NCBI RefSeq assembly: GCF_019048265.1
Contig: NZ_CP077311.1
Span: forward strand, 1,464,001 to 1,528,000
Reading direction: 5' to 3'
Length of the DNA stretch: 64,000 nt
Source of the DNA: Aeromonas sp. FDAARGOS 1405
GTDB lineage: Bacteria > Pseudomonadota > Gammaproteobacteria > Enterobacterales > Aeromonadaceae
A program made the translations under genes and the position numbers. Shown one piece after another: positions 1 through 17,682 of this stretch. The stretch's first letter is position 1, and every line of letters starts with the position of its first letter. Below the pieces are notes generated by a model. That model made no database searches, was not told the DNA's origin, and worked only from the letters and a program-made list of their open reading frames with translations.

Positions 1-3788
<3,788 letters not shown>

Positions 3789-3869
3789 CAAGCCGCCGGT
3801 TCTGCACTGATAAAAGCCGGAAGGGCGGGGCTCACCCTACAAATCATGCCCCGCTCTTTCGCTAGATAA

Positions 3870-5751
<1,882 letters not shown>

Positions 5752-5833
5752 ATGGTATTGCGAGCCGGTGTGGGAGACTGCTCCGGTTCACCAACGAGGC
5801 CGTCCACGCGGCCCGATCATAACAAGAGAGTAA

Positions 5834-7363
<1,530 letters not shown>

Positions 7364-7384
7364 TCGGCTGAGTGAAAAAACGGA

Positions 7385-7412
7385 ACGGGCGGCCTTGGTC
7401 GCCCGTTTTTTT
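7385..7412 (+). terminator. Rho-independent terminator after the second ygjI-like gene
   Basis: Stem ACGGGCG (7385-7391) / CGCCCGT (7400-7406) with an 8-base loop, followed by a run of T. Confidence 0.85.
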
Positions 7413-7658
7413 ATCCATTTTTAGCCGTTTGGGAGCTGTCAGGGCCGTTTCATCGTCAACTTTTGCTGCTCGATATGGCGAGGGCGTTAAGCATTGATGA
7501 ACAATTATTCGCCGCTCAACTTTGCGCCTCTCCGTTATCGGGGTAAGCTGGAGATTCGTTTTAGCGGGAGGTGCCAGACATCTCCCGCTCTGTTTCTTGT
7601 CCTCCCCAATCCTGACTGCCGCCACGGTTGCAGGATGCCCTTCTGATGGAGACCTTTC

Positions 7659-8609
7659 GTGCGTCTGGATCCCTTTACTGTTGTGCTGATTGCGGTGGTC
7701 ACCCTGGCCTCCCTCTTTCCCTGCGAGGGGCAGGTGGCCGTCTGGTTCGGTCTGCTGACCCAGCTGGCGGTGGCGCTGCTGTTCTTCATGCATGGCGCCA
7801 AGCTGTCGCGCCAGAACCTGCTGGCGGGCCTCGGTCACTGGCGGCTCCATCTGGTGGTGATGCTCAGCACCTTCGTGCTGTTTCCGCTGCTGGGGCTGCT
7901 GCTCACCCCACTCGTGCCGAGCTGGCTGAGCCCGGCCATCTACCTCGGCTTCCTCTATCTCTGCGCCCTGCCTGCCACCGTGCAGTCGGCCATCGCCTTT
8001 ACCTCGATGGCGGGGGGCAATGTGTCGGCGGCGGTGTGCAGCGCCTCGGCCTCCAGCATCCTCGGCATCTTCCTCTCGCCGGTGCTGGTGGGGATGATGA
8101 TCCACGTGCAAGGGGAGGGGATCGACACCTGGCACTCCATCCAGTCCATCATGATGCAGCTGATGCTGCCGTTCGTGGTGGGCCACCTGTCGCGCCCGCT
8201 CATTGGCCGCTGGGTCGACAGCCATCGGCCGCTCATCGGCAAGTTGGATCAGAGCTCCATCCTGCTGGTGGTCTATGTCGCCTTCAGCGAGGCGGTGGTA
8301 CAGGGGATTTGGCACCAAGTAGGCTGGTACGATCTGGCCAGTATCGTGTTGCTGAGCTGCGTCTTGCTGGCGCTGGTGCTCTGCTGGAACGTCTGGATCA
8401 GCCGTCGCCTCGGTTTCGACAAGGCGGACGAGATCACCATCGTCTTCTGCGGCTCCAAGAAGAGTCTTGCCAACGGGGTGCCGATGGCCAACGTCATGTT
8501 CCCGGCCGCCAGCGTCGGGGTGATGGTGCTGCCGCTGATGATCTTCCACCAGATCCAGCTGATGGTGTGCGCCGTGCTGGCGCGCCGCTATCACGAGCAG
8601 GGGCATTGA
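7659..8609 (+). CDS. BASS-family sodium/organic anion transporter (YfeH/SLC10A7 type)
   Basis: A 316-residue integral membrane protein with about ten hydrophobic segments, related to bile acid:sodium symporters and closest in pattern to E. coli YfeH. Family stretches are FFMHGAKLSRQNL, ALPATVQSAIAFTSMAGGN and FCGSKKSLANGVPMAN, where the polar residues form the crossover ion and substrate site. The start is GTG 7659 with GGAG about ten bases upstream; no in-frame ATG is better placed. It stands alone between two terminators. The substrate cannot be read from the sequence. The 245 bases upstream hold its promoter region and no gene. Confidence 0.82.
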   Translation: MRLDPFTVVLIAVVTLASLFPCEGQVAVWFGLLTQLAVALLFFMHGAKLSRQNLLAGLGHWRLHLVVMLSTFVLFPLLGLLLTPLVPSWLSPAIYLGFLYLCALPATVQSAIAFTSMAGGNVSAAVCSASASSILGIFLSPVLVGMMIHVQGEGIDTWHSIQSIMMQLMLPFVVGHLSRPLIGRWVDSHRPLIGKLDQSSILLVVYVAFSEAVVQGIWHQVGWYDLASIVLLSCVLLALVLCWNVWISRRLGFDKADEITIVFCGSKKSLANGVPMANVMFPAASVGVMVLPLMIFHQIQLMVCAVLARRYHEQGH

Positions 8610-8637
8610 TACTCGCGGCGTTTTTGCTGTCATAACA

Positions 8638-8666
8638 AGAGGGAGGCCCGTTGGCCTCCCTCTTTT
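8638..8666. terminator. Bidirectional terminator between the BASS transporter and ovoA
   Basis: Perfect 11-bp stem AGAGGGAGGCC (8638-8648) / GGCCTCCCTCT (8653-8663), 4-base loop, T run to the right and A-rich to the left. It serves convergent genes. Confidence 0.85.
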
Positions 8667-8688
8667 CATCTGCATGTCGACCGGCGTG

Positions 8689-10839
8689 CTAGCGTTTACG
8701 CCAGACGGTCAGCTGCGCCACCGTGTGCTGGTATTTGCGGGCGGTCTCGCGGATGACGAAAGGCACATCCCGCGGCGGGCAGTGCTCCTCGAACTCCGCC
8801 GCCAGCAGCCGTTGCAGCGCCTGATAGGTGGTGAGCGCCTCGCCGTTCTCGCGAATGCCGCCGAGCCAGTTGGCGGGCGGGGTATATTCCGCCAGCCAGG
8901 TGTAGGGGCTGGTGAGCACCAGCAGGCCACCGCTGCGCAGCCGGGGAGCGATATCCCGCAGGAAGCGGGCGGGCTCCCGCAGCCGGTCGATCAGGTTGGA
9001 GGCGAGCACCAGATCGTAGTGGTCATATTTGGGCTTGAGGTTGCAGGCATCCCCCTGACTGAAGTGGATGCGCTCAGCCTGACTCGCCCCCAATCCGTGG
9101 CTCGACAGGCGTGCCTCGCAATACTCCACCAGTTCACCCTCCAGCGGAATGGCGTAGCGGAAACTGTCCTGACTGGCGAGGGCCAGCGCCACATCGATGA
9201 AGCGGGCCGAGTAGTCCACCCCGTCCACATGCTGGAAGTGGCGGGCCAGTTCAAAGCTGGCGCGGCCGGTGGCGCAGCCGATATCCAGCGCCCGCTGGTG
9301 GTTGCTGCAGAGCTCGCCAGCAAGATCAGCAAGCGTCTTGGCGTAGTTGGCTACCCCGAAGTGGCTCGGGCCGTACTGGAAGTCGAGGTACTGAGCGACC
9401 AGCGTGTCGGTTTCATAGGGATTCACGATAACGGGTTCCTGATAACGGGAGACCAGATAGCGGAAACCCGCATGCTGGAAGAAGTGACGCCGGAAGGCGT
9501 AACGGGATGATTTGAGCGCTTCGTTACCTGTGCTGATCCAGCTGCCCCCCTTGATCAGGGTGTGCTTGCCATCAAAGGTGGGGGTGGAGAAGTCGTCGTA
9601 GAGCGGGTGGATTTTAAAGCCGTCGAAGCCGTCGATGGCGGTGCTGGTCCACTGCCAGACATTGCCCACCAGATCGAAGAACTCCCCTTGCGGGCAGGCA
9701 TCCACCGGGCAGGACGACGCGAAGCGGGCCAGATTGATATTGCCGGGGGCCTGTGTCCAGTCCGGCTGATCGCCGGGAACTTGCTCGCGCAGCAGCATCC
9801 ATTCCGCCTCGCTCGGCAGCTGGATGGGGAGTCCGGTCTGGGCCGCCTTCCAGCGGCAGAAGGCGGCCGCCTCCAGCTGGTTGACCTCCACCGGCCAGTC
9901 CCATGGCATGGCGACCTGCTCGGTCATCAGCCGCAGCTGCAATTGCCCGTGCTCGGCGGGATCACCCACCCAGAAGGTGGGCATCTGCGCCTTGGCGTAC
10001 TGGCGCCAGCCCCATCCCTCCTCATCCCACCACTGTTGCTGGCCGTAGCCGCCCGCCTGGACGAAGGCGAGGTACTCGGCATTGCTCACCAGCATGCGGC
10101 TGGCCTGAAACGGGGCCAGCTTGATATGGCGCTCGCCATATTCGTTGTCCCAGCCGTAGGTGGCGTCCCGCTTGCCAAGGCGCACCTTGCCGCCAGCCAC
10201 CGGCAGCAGGCTGTTGGCGGGCACCTGATCAATGTGGTGGCGGGCTTCAGTGCAGGCGGGCCAATAAGGCTGCGGCCGCACCCAGGCGAGCGGCAACTGG
10301 CGGATCAGCACGCTGGAGGTTTCGAGGTGGATGCGCTCGTGCTCTATCCCCATCAGGATCACCCAGGCCGGGCTCTGCCAATCGATGGGCAGGGTGAGCG
10401 GCATCTGGCGAATGAAATCGCACACCAGCGAACGGACTTTGGCCCGATAGCTGCGCAGCTCGGCGACCTTGGGCCAGTCATAGTGGGTCTCGTCCAGATC
10501 GTCCCAGCTCATCTCGTCCACCCCGATGGCGACCATGGCCTCGATGCGGGCATCCAGCCGCTGATCGATCAGGCGTGCCGCCAGCAGCTTGTTGATAAAG
10601 AAGGCGGCGGTGTGGCCGTAGTAGAAGATGAGCGGGTGGCGCAGCGGGATCGCCTTGTTGAACCAGGCGCGCTCATCGGCCAGACAGTCGAACAGCGAGT
10701 CGTAGAGATCGAAGGTCTGACAGAAGTAGGTGAGCAGCTCGCGCCGTTTCTGCTCGGGATCGCTGCCGGTCAGCAACGGGGTGCGAGTCGGTTCCGGCAG
10801 ACCGGTGGCGGTGGCATAGAGAGGGCTTGCTTGGGTCAC
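8689..10839 (-). CDS. ovoA: Ovothiol synthase OvoA: sulfoxide synthase plus 4-mercaptohistidine N1-methyltransferase
   Basis: A 716-residue fusion enzyme that couples cysteine to the histidine ring with oxygen (5-histidylcysteine sulfoxide synthase) and carries the methyltransferase for the last ovothiol step. The N-terminal DinB-like domain has the iron ligands in HERIHLE (His167, His171) and a further candidate His at 76. The middle is an FGE-sulfatase domain (GGSWISTGNEALKSSRYAFR). The C-terminal third is a SAM methyltransferase with ALDIGCATGRASFELA. I prefer GTG 10839 over the longer upstream reading because AAGGAG lies 8-9 bases before it and the extra 26 residues look non-coding. The C-S lyase OvoB is not visible in this window. 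Confidence 0.92.
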   Translation of the reverse strand: MTQASPLYATATGLPEPTRTPLLTGSDPEQKRRELLTYFCQTFDLYDSLFDCLADERAWFNKAIPLRHPLIFYYGHTAAFFINKLLAARLIDQRLDARIEAMVAIGVDEMSWDDLDETHYDWPKVAELRSYRAKVRSLVCDFIRQMPLTLPIDWQSPAWVILMGIEHERIHLETSSVLIRQLPLAWVRPQPYWPACTEARHHIDQVPANSLLPVAGGKVRLGKRDATYGWDNEYGERHIKLAPFQASRMLVSNAEYLAFVQAGGYGQQQWWDEEGWGWRQYAKAQMPTFWVGDPAEHGQLQLRLMTEQVAMPWDWPVEVNQLEAAAFCRWKAAQTGLPIQLPSEAEWMLLREQVPGDQPDWTQAPGNINLARFASSCPVDACPQGEFFDLVGNVWQWTSTAIDGFDGFKIHPLYDDFSTPTFDGKHTLIKGGSWISTGNEALKSSRYAFRRHFFQHAGFRYLVSRYQEPVIVNPYETDTLVAQYLDFQYGPSHFGVANYAKTLADLAGELCSNHQRALDIGCATGRASFELARHFQHVDGVDYSARFIDVALALASQDSFRYAIPLEGELVEYCEARLSSHGLGASQAERIHFSQGDACNLKPKYDHYDLVLASNLIDRLREPARFLRDIAPRLRSGGLLVLTSPYTWLAEYTPPANWLGGIRENGEALTTYQALQRLLAAEFEEHCPPRDVPFVIRETARKYQHTVAQLTVWRKR

Positions 10840-11202
10840 GCTCTGGCTCCTTGTTGGCAGTGAAGACTGACAAGACAGTGGTAATGACATTACCGCAATG
10901 GAGAGCTTGGTACGCACGAAGTACCACTATTGGCTCAACAGACCGGCAGGGCAATCAAAAACTTCCACGGGCTGTCAGCATAGTGACCGGCAGGACGACC
11001 CGCCAATCAGCCAAAATCATATCCGTTCGAGAATGGTTATTTTCACCAAAATATGGTCTAAATGGCTCTCTAAATTATTCTGTCTGTTCTGGTTTAAATA
11101 GTTATTTCCTTTTGAATCATAATGTTAATTTTTTGCTCGCGCTTTGCAAAGCATGAAAACCAATTGGCCCTGGATGGCCAACACATAAGGAGGAGAGTAG
11201 TG
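10840..11202. promoter_or_regulatory. Divergent intergenic region with a palindrome before ovoA
   Basis: This 363-base gap holds no convincing gene. GGTAAT-GAC-ATTACC at 10880-10894 is a perfect 6-bp inverted repeat centred about 48 bases upstream of the ovoA start, well placed for an operator or activator site. The part towards the lipoprotein gene (about 11030-11150) is AT-rich and probably carries its promoter. AAGGAGGAGAG at 11187-11197 is that gene's ribosome site. Confidence 0.45.
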
Positions 11203-11925
11203 ATGAAATGGATGATGGTTGTCATGTTGATGGCTGGGCTCAGTGGTTGTCACTGGCTGGATCGGACCAGAGTGACCGGAACGGGGGCTGTGGTCGAGCG
11301 CCAGCAGGCGCTCGGTGACGGGGTGACCCGGGTGCTGGCGGGGGTGCCTGCCACCCTCCATCTGGTCGCGGGGGAGCCGCGCGGCATCCTGATCAAGGGG
11401 CAGGAGAACCTGCTGCCCTATCTGGTGCTGACCGAGAGCGGCGACAAGCTGGAGATCGAAGTGAAGGAGGGTTACCGGCTCGATCCTACCGAGCCGCTGG
11501 AGCTGACCATCACCTTGCCGGTGTTGAACGAACTGGCATTGGCCGGGACCGGTAACGGCGATCTGAGCGGCTTCAAGGGCGATGAGCTGGTGCTGTCGGT
11601 GGCCGGTACCGGTGACATCGTCGCCAGTCAGCTGGAGCTGAAACGGCTGGAAGGGAATATCGCTGGCACCGGCAGTCTGGAGCTGGGCAGCGGTTCGGCA
11701 CAGGCCATCGAGCTGAACATTGCCGGATCTGGCGACGTGCTCGGGAGCGAGATGCGCGGCAACGAGGTAGAGGTCAATATCGCCGGCAGCGGTGATGTGG
11801 CGGTGCGGGCGCAGGAGACGCTGAAAGTCGGCATCGCCGGTTCAGGCAACATCGCCTACTGGGGCGATCCCGAGGTGGAGCAGCAGATCGCAGGCTCCGG
11901 CGGAGTGACCCGAGCGGGCAGTTGA
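11203..11925 (+). CDS. DUF2807 (head GIN domain) lipoprotein
   Basis: A 240-residue predicted lipoprotein. A short signal peptide ends in the lipobox LSGC, so Cys15 would be lipidated and the protein anchored to a membrane facing the periplasm. The rest is a DUF2807 beta-helix-like domain built from repeated turns of the type IAGSGD / VAGTGD (about residues 105-240), characteristic of the family. The function is unknown. ATG 11203 follows a very strong ribosome site; a GTG three bases earlier is possible. It appears monocistronic, closed by a terminator. Confidence 0.82.
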   Translation: MKWMMVVMLMAGLSGCHWLDRTRVTGTGAVVERQQALGDGVTRVLAGVPATLHLVAGEPRGILIKGQENLLPYLVLTESGDKLEIEVKEGYRLDPTEPLELTITLPVLNELALAGTGNGDLSGFKGDELVLSVAGTGDIVASQLELKRLEGNIAGTGSLELGSGSAQAIELNIAGSGDVLGSEMRGNEVEVNIAGSGDVAVRAQETLKVGIAGSGNIAYWGDPEVEQQIAGSGGVTRAGS

Positions 11926-11946
11926 TATCAACCGATCACCACAACT

Positions 11947-11973
11947 AAAACAGGCCCGCAATGGGCCTGTTTT
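11947..11973. terminator. Bidirectional terminator between the DUF2807 gene and fghA
   Basis: Perfect 11-bp stem AAAACAGGCCC (11947-11957) / GGGCCTGTTTT (11963-11973) around GCAAT, with A and T runs that suit both strands. Confidence 0.83.
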
Positions 11974-11975
11974 GA

Positions 11976-12812
11976 TCAGAGGTGGCGGGCGTGAAAGCGC
12001 AGGTGCGCCTCGATAAAGCTCGCCACGAAGTAGTAGCTGTGGTCATAGCCCTCGTGGCGGTTGAGCTCCAGTGGCCACTCCTTGCTGGCGGCTACCTCGG
12101 CCAGCGCATCGATATGCAGCTGCTCGGCGAGGAAGGGATCATCCAGCCCCACATCCACCAGGGTGGGCAGCGGCGTGACCGGCTGGTGGCGCAGCAGCTG
12201 GCAGGCATCCCACTCCTGCCACAACAGCGGATTGCTGCCGAGATACGCCCCGAGCGCCTTCTGGCCCCAAGGGCTGCGGCTCGGGTGACAGATCGGGCTG
12301 AACGCCGAGACCGAGCGGTAGCGACCCGGCTCCCGCAGCGCGGCGATCAGCGCACCATGACCGCCCATGGAGTGGCCGCTGATGGCGCGGCGGGTCGAGA
12401 CCGGGAAGTGGGTCTCTATCAAGTCAGGCAGTTCGCGGGTGACGTAGTCATACATCTGGTAGTGCGCCTGCCAGGGGCTCTGGCTGGCATTGACGTAAAA
12501 GCCTGCCCCCATGCCGAGGTCATAACCGGGATCGTCCGCTACGCCGTCGCCGCGGGGGCTGGTGTCCGGCGCCACCAGGGCGATGCCGAGCTCGGCGGCG
12601 ATGCGCTGGGCACCCGCCTTCTGCATAAAGTTCTCATCGGTGCAGGTGAGGCCGCTGAGCCAGTAGAGCACGGGTACCTTCTGGCCGGTGAGGGCCTGAG
12701 GCGGCAGATAGATGGCAAAATTCATCTCGCAGCCGAGCACGCTGGCGTGGTGGCGATAGCGCTTGTGCCAGCCGCCGAAGCTCTTGTTGCTGCTGATAAT
12801 CTCCAGATTCAT
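11976..12812 (-). CDS. fghA: S-formylglutathione hydrolase
   Basis: A 278-residue alpha/beta hydrolase of the esterase D family that cleaves S-formylglutathione to formate and glutathione, the last step of glutathione-dependent formaldehyde detoxification. The nucleophile Ser148 is in GHSMGGHGAL, the acid is Asp224 or Asp225 in GLDDPF and the base is His258 in GYDHSYYF. The conserved SGLTCTDENF lies near residue 55. It lies 48 bases downstream of frmA on the same strand and is almost certainly co-transcribed with it. Confidence 0.95.
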   Translation of the reverse strand: MNLEIISSNKSFGGWHKRYRHHASVLGCEMNFAIYLPPQALTGQKVPVLYWLSGLTCTDENFMQKAGAQRIAAELGIALVAPDTSPRGDGVADDPGYDLGMGAGFYVNASQSPWQAHYQMYDYVTRELPDLIETHFPVSTRRAISGHSMGGHGALIAALREPGRYRSVSAFSPICHPSRSPWGQKALGAYLGSNPLLWQEWDACQLLRHQPVTPLPTLVDVGLDDPFLAEQLHIDALAEVAASKEWPLELNRHEGYDHSYYFVASFIEAHLRFHARHL

Positions 12813-12860
12813 CGAAGGACTCCTGCACCCCGCCCACGATGGCGGGCGGGGTGATCATGC

Positions 12861-14088
<1,228 letters not shown>

Positions 14089-14108
14089 ACTTTTACACAC
14101 AGGTAATA

Positions 14109-15014
14109 ATGTTCGGCTGGGAAGGGATCTGTGAATTTGTCAGCGTGGCGGAGCAGGGGGGCTTTACCCCGGCGGCACGCAAGCTGGGGGTGTCGGTGGC
14201 GCAAGTCAGCCGTCAGGTGGCACAGCTTGAGGATCGGCTGCAGGCCAAGCTGCTGCTGCGCACCACCCGTCAGGTGCGACTCACAGAGCTTGGCGAGATC
14301 TACTATCGCCACTGCCGTCAGCTGCTCGACAACCTCTACGAGGCGGAGCTGGCGGTGGGGCGTCATCAGGCGGTACCGCAAGGCGCCCTGCGCATCACGG
14401 CCCCTGTCTCCTACGGCGAGAGCCGCATCGCCCCGCTGGTGAACGACTTCATGGTGCGCTTCCCCCAGCTGGAGGTGACCCTCAACCTCACCAACCAGCT
14501 GCTGGATCTGGTGCATGAAGGCTACGATCTGGCGCTTCGGCTCGGCCACCTCAAGGATTCGACGCTGGTGGCACGCAAGCTGGCGCAGCGGGTGCCCTAT
14601 GTCTGCGCCTCACCGGCTTACACCGCCCGCCACGGCATGCCCAACAGCCTCTCCGAGCTGACCCGCCACACCTGTCTGGTGGGCAACAGCGACGAGTGGC
14701 ACTTCACTCTGGATGGTCGTCCCCACAGCGTGCGGGTGCGCGGCCTGTTGCAGTGCAACAGCGGCCACGCCCTGCTGGATGCGGCGCTCAAGGGGATCGG
14801 CATTATCCAGCTGCCGGACTACTACGTGAGCGACCATCTGGCCCGAGGCGAATTGATCGAGCTGCTGCCCGAACTGCGGGCCCCGGCGGAGGGGATCTGG
14901 GCCCTCTATCCCCATAACCGCCACCTCTCCCCCAAGGTGCGGCTGCTGGTGGACTACCTCGCCGAGCGGCTGAGCGACCCTCATCAACCGGCGCTGGTGA
15001 TGCCGATAGGCTAG
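14109..15014 (+). CDS. LysR-family transcriptional regulator, candidate regulator of frmA-fghA
   Basis: A 301-residue LysR-type regulator. The N-terminal winged helix-turn-helix covers about residues 4-62 (FTPAARKLGVSVAQVSRQVA), and the effector-binding type 2 periplasmic-binding-like domain follows from about residue 90. It lies divergent from frmA with 120 bases between, the classic arrangement for a LysR activator and its target. This suggests it senses formaldehyde or a glutathione adduct, though that is inference. It is related to the broad CrgA/YhjC-like branch rather than to the FrmR repressor of E. coli. Confidence 0.82.
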   Translation: MFGWEGICEFVSVAEQGGFTPAARKLGVSVAQVSRQVAQLEDRLQAKLLLRTTRQVRLTELGEIYYRHCRQLLDNLYEAELAVGRHQAVPQGALRITAPVSYGESRIAPLVNDFMVRFPQLEVTLNLTNQLLDLVHEGYDLALRLGHLKDSTLVARKLAQRVPYVCASPAYTARHGMPNSLSELTRHTCLVGNSDEWHFTLDGRPHSVRVRGLLQCNSGHALLDAALKGIGIIQLPDYYVSDHLARGELIELLPELRAPAEGIWALYPHNRHLSPKVRLLVDYLAERLSDPHQPALVMPIG

Positions 15015-15064
15015 GGCTTCTCTCGCTCGTTGGCTCACTGGTGGAAATCTCATGGCCTGAAAAT

Positions 15065-15096
15065 AAAAGAGCCCTTGAGGAATCAAGGGCTCTTTT
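15065..15096. terminator. Bidirectional terminator between the LysR gene and yicC
   Basis: Perfect 14-bp stem AAAAGAGCCCTTGA (15065-15078) / TCAAGGGCTCTTTT (15083-15096) with loop GGAA, serving convergent genes. Confidence 0.88.
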
Positions 15097-15126
15097 GCAG
15101 GCAACAACCGGATGGTCAGCGACCCA

Positions 15127-15990
15127 TCACTCGATGTTCTGGATCTGCTCGCGCATCTGCTCGATAAGGACTTTCAGCTCGACTGCGGACTGGGTCACTT
15201 CGGCGTTGATCGACTTGGAGCCCAGCGTGTTCGACTCGCGGTTGAACTCCTGCATCATGAAGTCGAGACGACGGCCGCAGGCGCCACCCTTCTTCATGAT
15301 CTTGTTGGTCTCGCTGATGTGCATCTCCAGACGATCCAGCTCTTCGGCCACGTCGATCTTCTGGGCCAGCAGCACGATCTCCTGCTCGATGCGGGCCGGA
15401 TCCAGCTCAACCTTGGCTTCGGCCAGACGGTCGGTGAGCTTCTGGCGCTGCCACTCGATGATCTGCGGCAGGTGTTCGCGCACCTTCTTCACTTCCACCT
15501 GAATACCGGCCAGACGCTGCTCGATCAGCGCCTTGAGGTTGGCCCCTTCGCTGGCGCGGGAGGCGAGGAAATCTTCCATGGTCTGGTCAAAACCGCCGAG
15601 CAGCTCGGTGGCGACCGCGTCCATGTCCTGTTCGGCGGCGGCCATGACGCCCGGCCAGCGCAGCACGTCGACCGGATTGAGCTGGCCCTGACCCGCCTCT
15701 TTCATTACCCAGCTGGCGCTGTCGATGATGAGCTTGGCCAGCTCTTCATTGATATGGAGTTGGCTGGCGGCGGCCTGAGCGGCCTCGAAGCGCAGGTTGC
15801 ACTCCACCTTGCCGCGTTGCAGCTTGGCGCGGAAACGCTCACGCAGAACCGGTTCCAGGCTGCGCAGTTGCTCCGGCAGGCGAATGTAGGTTTCCAGATA
15901 GCGCTGGTTTACCGAACGAATTTCCCAAACGGCTGTGCCCCAGTCGCCCTTGAATTCCTTGCGGGCGTAGGCGGTCATGCTGTGAATCAT
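15127..15990 (-). CDS. yicC: YicC family endoribonuclease
   Basis: A 287-residue protein of the YicC/YloC family, recently recognised as endoribonucleases and, in E. coli, implicated in turnover of the small RNA RyhB. The family start MIHSMTAYARKEF, the central SVNQRYLETYIRLPEQLR and the C-terminal RRLDFMMQEFNRESNTLGSKS are all present. It is divergent from rph with 147 bases between, the same pairing as in E. coli. Confidence 0.92.
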   Translation of the reverse strand: MIHSMTAYARKEFKGDWGTAVWEIRSVNQRYLETYIRLPEQLRSLEPVLRERFRAKLQRGKVECNLRFEAAQAAASQLHINEELAKLIIDSASWVMKEAGQGQLNPVDVLRWPGVMAAAEQDMDAVATELLGGFDQTMEDFLASRASEGANLKALIEQRLAGIQVEVKKVREHLPQIIEWQRQKLTDRLAEAKVELDPARIEQEIVLLAQKIDVAEELDRLEMHISETNKIMKKGGACGRRLDFMMQEFNRESNTLGSKSINAEVTQSAVELKVLIEQMREQIQNIE

Positions 15991-16137
15991 TGATTGTTCC
16001 GGGCTTGATGAAGTGTGCGGCCAGTATACTCAGCCCGGCCCTGCTCGTCAGCCGATGCCGTGGTTTTAGCGGCTGATATTTGGGGCGGGATCACTTATAA
16101 TCCCCCGCCAATTTGAGCCAGCCCAGAGGTCCGTTCC

Positions 16138-16854
16138 ATGTCACGTCCAAGCGATCGCAGTGCCGCGCAACTTCGCCCGGTTACCATTACCCGCAATTTC
16201 ACCAAACATGCAGAAGGCTCAGTGCTGGTGGAGTTCGGTAACACTCGCGTGCTCTGCACCGCCAGCGTCGACACCAGCGTGCCGCGCTTCCTGAAAGGGA
16301 AGGGTCAGGGTTGGGTCACTGCCGAATACGGCATGCTGCCGCGCTCCACTCACTCCCGGATGAACCGCGAAGCGGCCTCCGGCAAGCAGAGTGGCCGTAC
16401 TCTGGAGATCTCCCGTTTGATCGCCCGCTCCCTGCGCGCTGCGGTAGACCTGACTGCGCTGGGCGAGCACTCCATCACAGTTGACTGTGACGTGCTGCAA
16501 GCCGATGGCGGCACTCGCACCGCTTCCATTACCGGTGCCTGCGTGGCGCTGGTGGATGCGCTGAACTGGATGGTCGAGAAGGGCATGATCAAGCAGAGCC
16601 CGCTCAAGCAGATGATCGCCGCCGTTTCCGTCGGCATGTATCAGGGCGAAGCCATCTGCGATCTGGAGTACATCGAAGACTCCGCCGCCGAGACCGACAT
16701 GAACGTGGTGATGACCGAAGATGGTCGCATCATCGAGGTGCAGGGCACCGCGGAGGCCGAGCCCTTCACCCATGAGGAGCTGCTGGAGATGCTGGCGCTC
16801 GCCAAGGGCGGCATCGCCGACATCATTGCGCTGCAGAAGCAGTCGCTCTCCTGA
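16138..16854 (+). CDS. rph: Ribonuclease PH
   Basis: A 238-residue phosphorolytic 3'-5' exoribonuclease that trims the 3' ends of tRNA precursors and acts as a hexamer. Conserved stretches are [22 protein letters not shown], the phosphate-binding region around [15 protein letters not shown], and [19 protein letters not shown]. The frame is intact, unlike the frameshifted rph-1 allele of E. coli K-12. That allele is known to upset pyrE expression through the attenuator that follows, so an intact reading frame here implies normal coupling. Confidence 0.96.
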   Translation: MSRPSDRSAAQLRPVTITRNFTKHAEGSVLVEFGNTRVLCTASVDTSVPRFLKGKGQGWVTAEYGMLPRSTHSRMNREAASGKQSGRTLEISRLIARSLRAAVDLTALGEHSITVDCDVLQADGGTRTASITGACVALVDALNWMVEKGMIKQSPLKQMIAAVSVGMYQGEAICDLEYIEDSAAETDMNVVMTEDGRIIEVQGTAEAEPFTHEELLEMLALAKGGIADIIALQKQSLS

Positions 16855-16858
16855 TTTT

Positions 16859-16887
16859 AAAAACGCGGCATTGACCGCGTTTTTTTA
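16859..16887 (+). terminator. rph-pyrE intercistronic attenuator
   Basis: Stem ACGCGG (16863-16868) / CCGCGT (16875-16880) preceded by A and followed by a T run, starting about 8 bases after the rph stop. In E. coli the equivalent hairpin controls pyrE by UTP-dependent coupling of transcription and rph translation; the same placement suggests the same mechanism. Confidence 0.75.
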
Positions 16888-16929
16888 TACCCCCACACAA
16901 GACAACGACAAGCCAAGCAAGGAGCCAGA

Positions 16930-17583
16930 ATGAAAGCCTACCAGCGTCAATTTATCGAGTTCGCCCTGGAGAAACAGGTCCTCAAATTCGGTGAATTTAC
17001 CCTGAAATCCGGTCGTAAAAGCCCCTACTTCTTCAACGCCGGTCTGTTCAACAGCGGCCGCGATCTGGCCCGTCTCGGCCGCTTCTATGCCGCCGCCCTG
17101 ATGGATGCCGGTATCGAGTTCGATGTGCTGTTTGGCCCGGCCTACAAGGGGATCCCCATCGCCTCCGCCACCGCCGTGCAGCTGGTGGAGCAGCACGATG
17201 TGGACGTGCCCTGGTGCTTCAACCGCAAGGAGGCCAAGGATCACGGCGAGGGCGGCAATCTGGTGGGCAGCCCGCTCAAGGGTCGCATCATGCTGGTGGA
17301 CGACGTCATCACCGCCGGCACCGCCATCCGCGAATCCATGGATCTGATCCAGGCCAACGGCGCCTCGCTGGCGGGCGTGCTGATCGCGCTGGATCGTCAG
17401 GAGAAGGGCAAGGGCGAGCTCTCCGCCATTCAGGAAGTGGAGCGTGACTACGGCGCCCACATCATCGCCATCATCCAGATGAGCGACCTGATCCAGTATC
17501 TGGAAGAGAAACAGGCCGAACAGCCGGAGCTGGCAGCGCAACTGGCGGCCATGAAGGCTTACCGCGCCCAGTACGGTATCTGA
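16930..17583 (+). CDS. pyrE: Orotate phosphoribosyltransferase
   Basis: A 217-residue enzyme that joins orotate to PRPP to form OMP in pyrimidine synthesis. The PRPP-binding loop [17 protein letters not shown] is complete. The flexible catalytic loop is [12 protein letters not shown], and the N-terminal [18 protein letters not shown] is typical. A strong AAGGAGCC ribosome site precedes ATG 16930. It is expressed from the rph promoter through the attenuator at 16859-16887. Confidence 0.97.
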   Translation: MKAYQRQFIEFALEKQVLKFGEFTLKSGRKSPYFFNAGLFNSGRDLARLGRFYAAALMDAGIEFDVLFGPAYKGIPIASATAVQLVEQHDVDVPWCFNRKEAKDHGEGGNLVGSPLKGRIMLVDDVITAGTAIRESMDLIQANGASLAGVLIALDRQEKGKGELSAIQEVERDYGAHIIAIIQMSDLIQYLEEKQAEQPELAAQLAAMKAYRAQYGI

Positions 17584-17613
17584 GCTCCGCTCACACCGCG
17601 CAATAGCTGAATG

Positions 17614-17654
17614 CGGCGCCCGTTTGTTCTCTGGCAGCAAACGGCGCCGTTTTT
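17614..17654 (+). terminator. Rho-independent terminator after pyrE
   Basis: Arms CGGCGCCCGTTTG (17614-17626) and CAAACGGCGCCG (17638-17649) pair with one bulged base, followed by TTTTT. Confidence 0.85.
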
Positions 17655-17682
17655 CTCATCTGCAAAAAGTGGATCATGTGGC

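Noticed and set aside
9562..10863. 433-codon plus-strand frame opposite ovoA
   Set aside because: The minus strand encodes OvoA with all active-site motifs; this frame is composition-driven.
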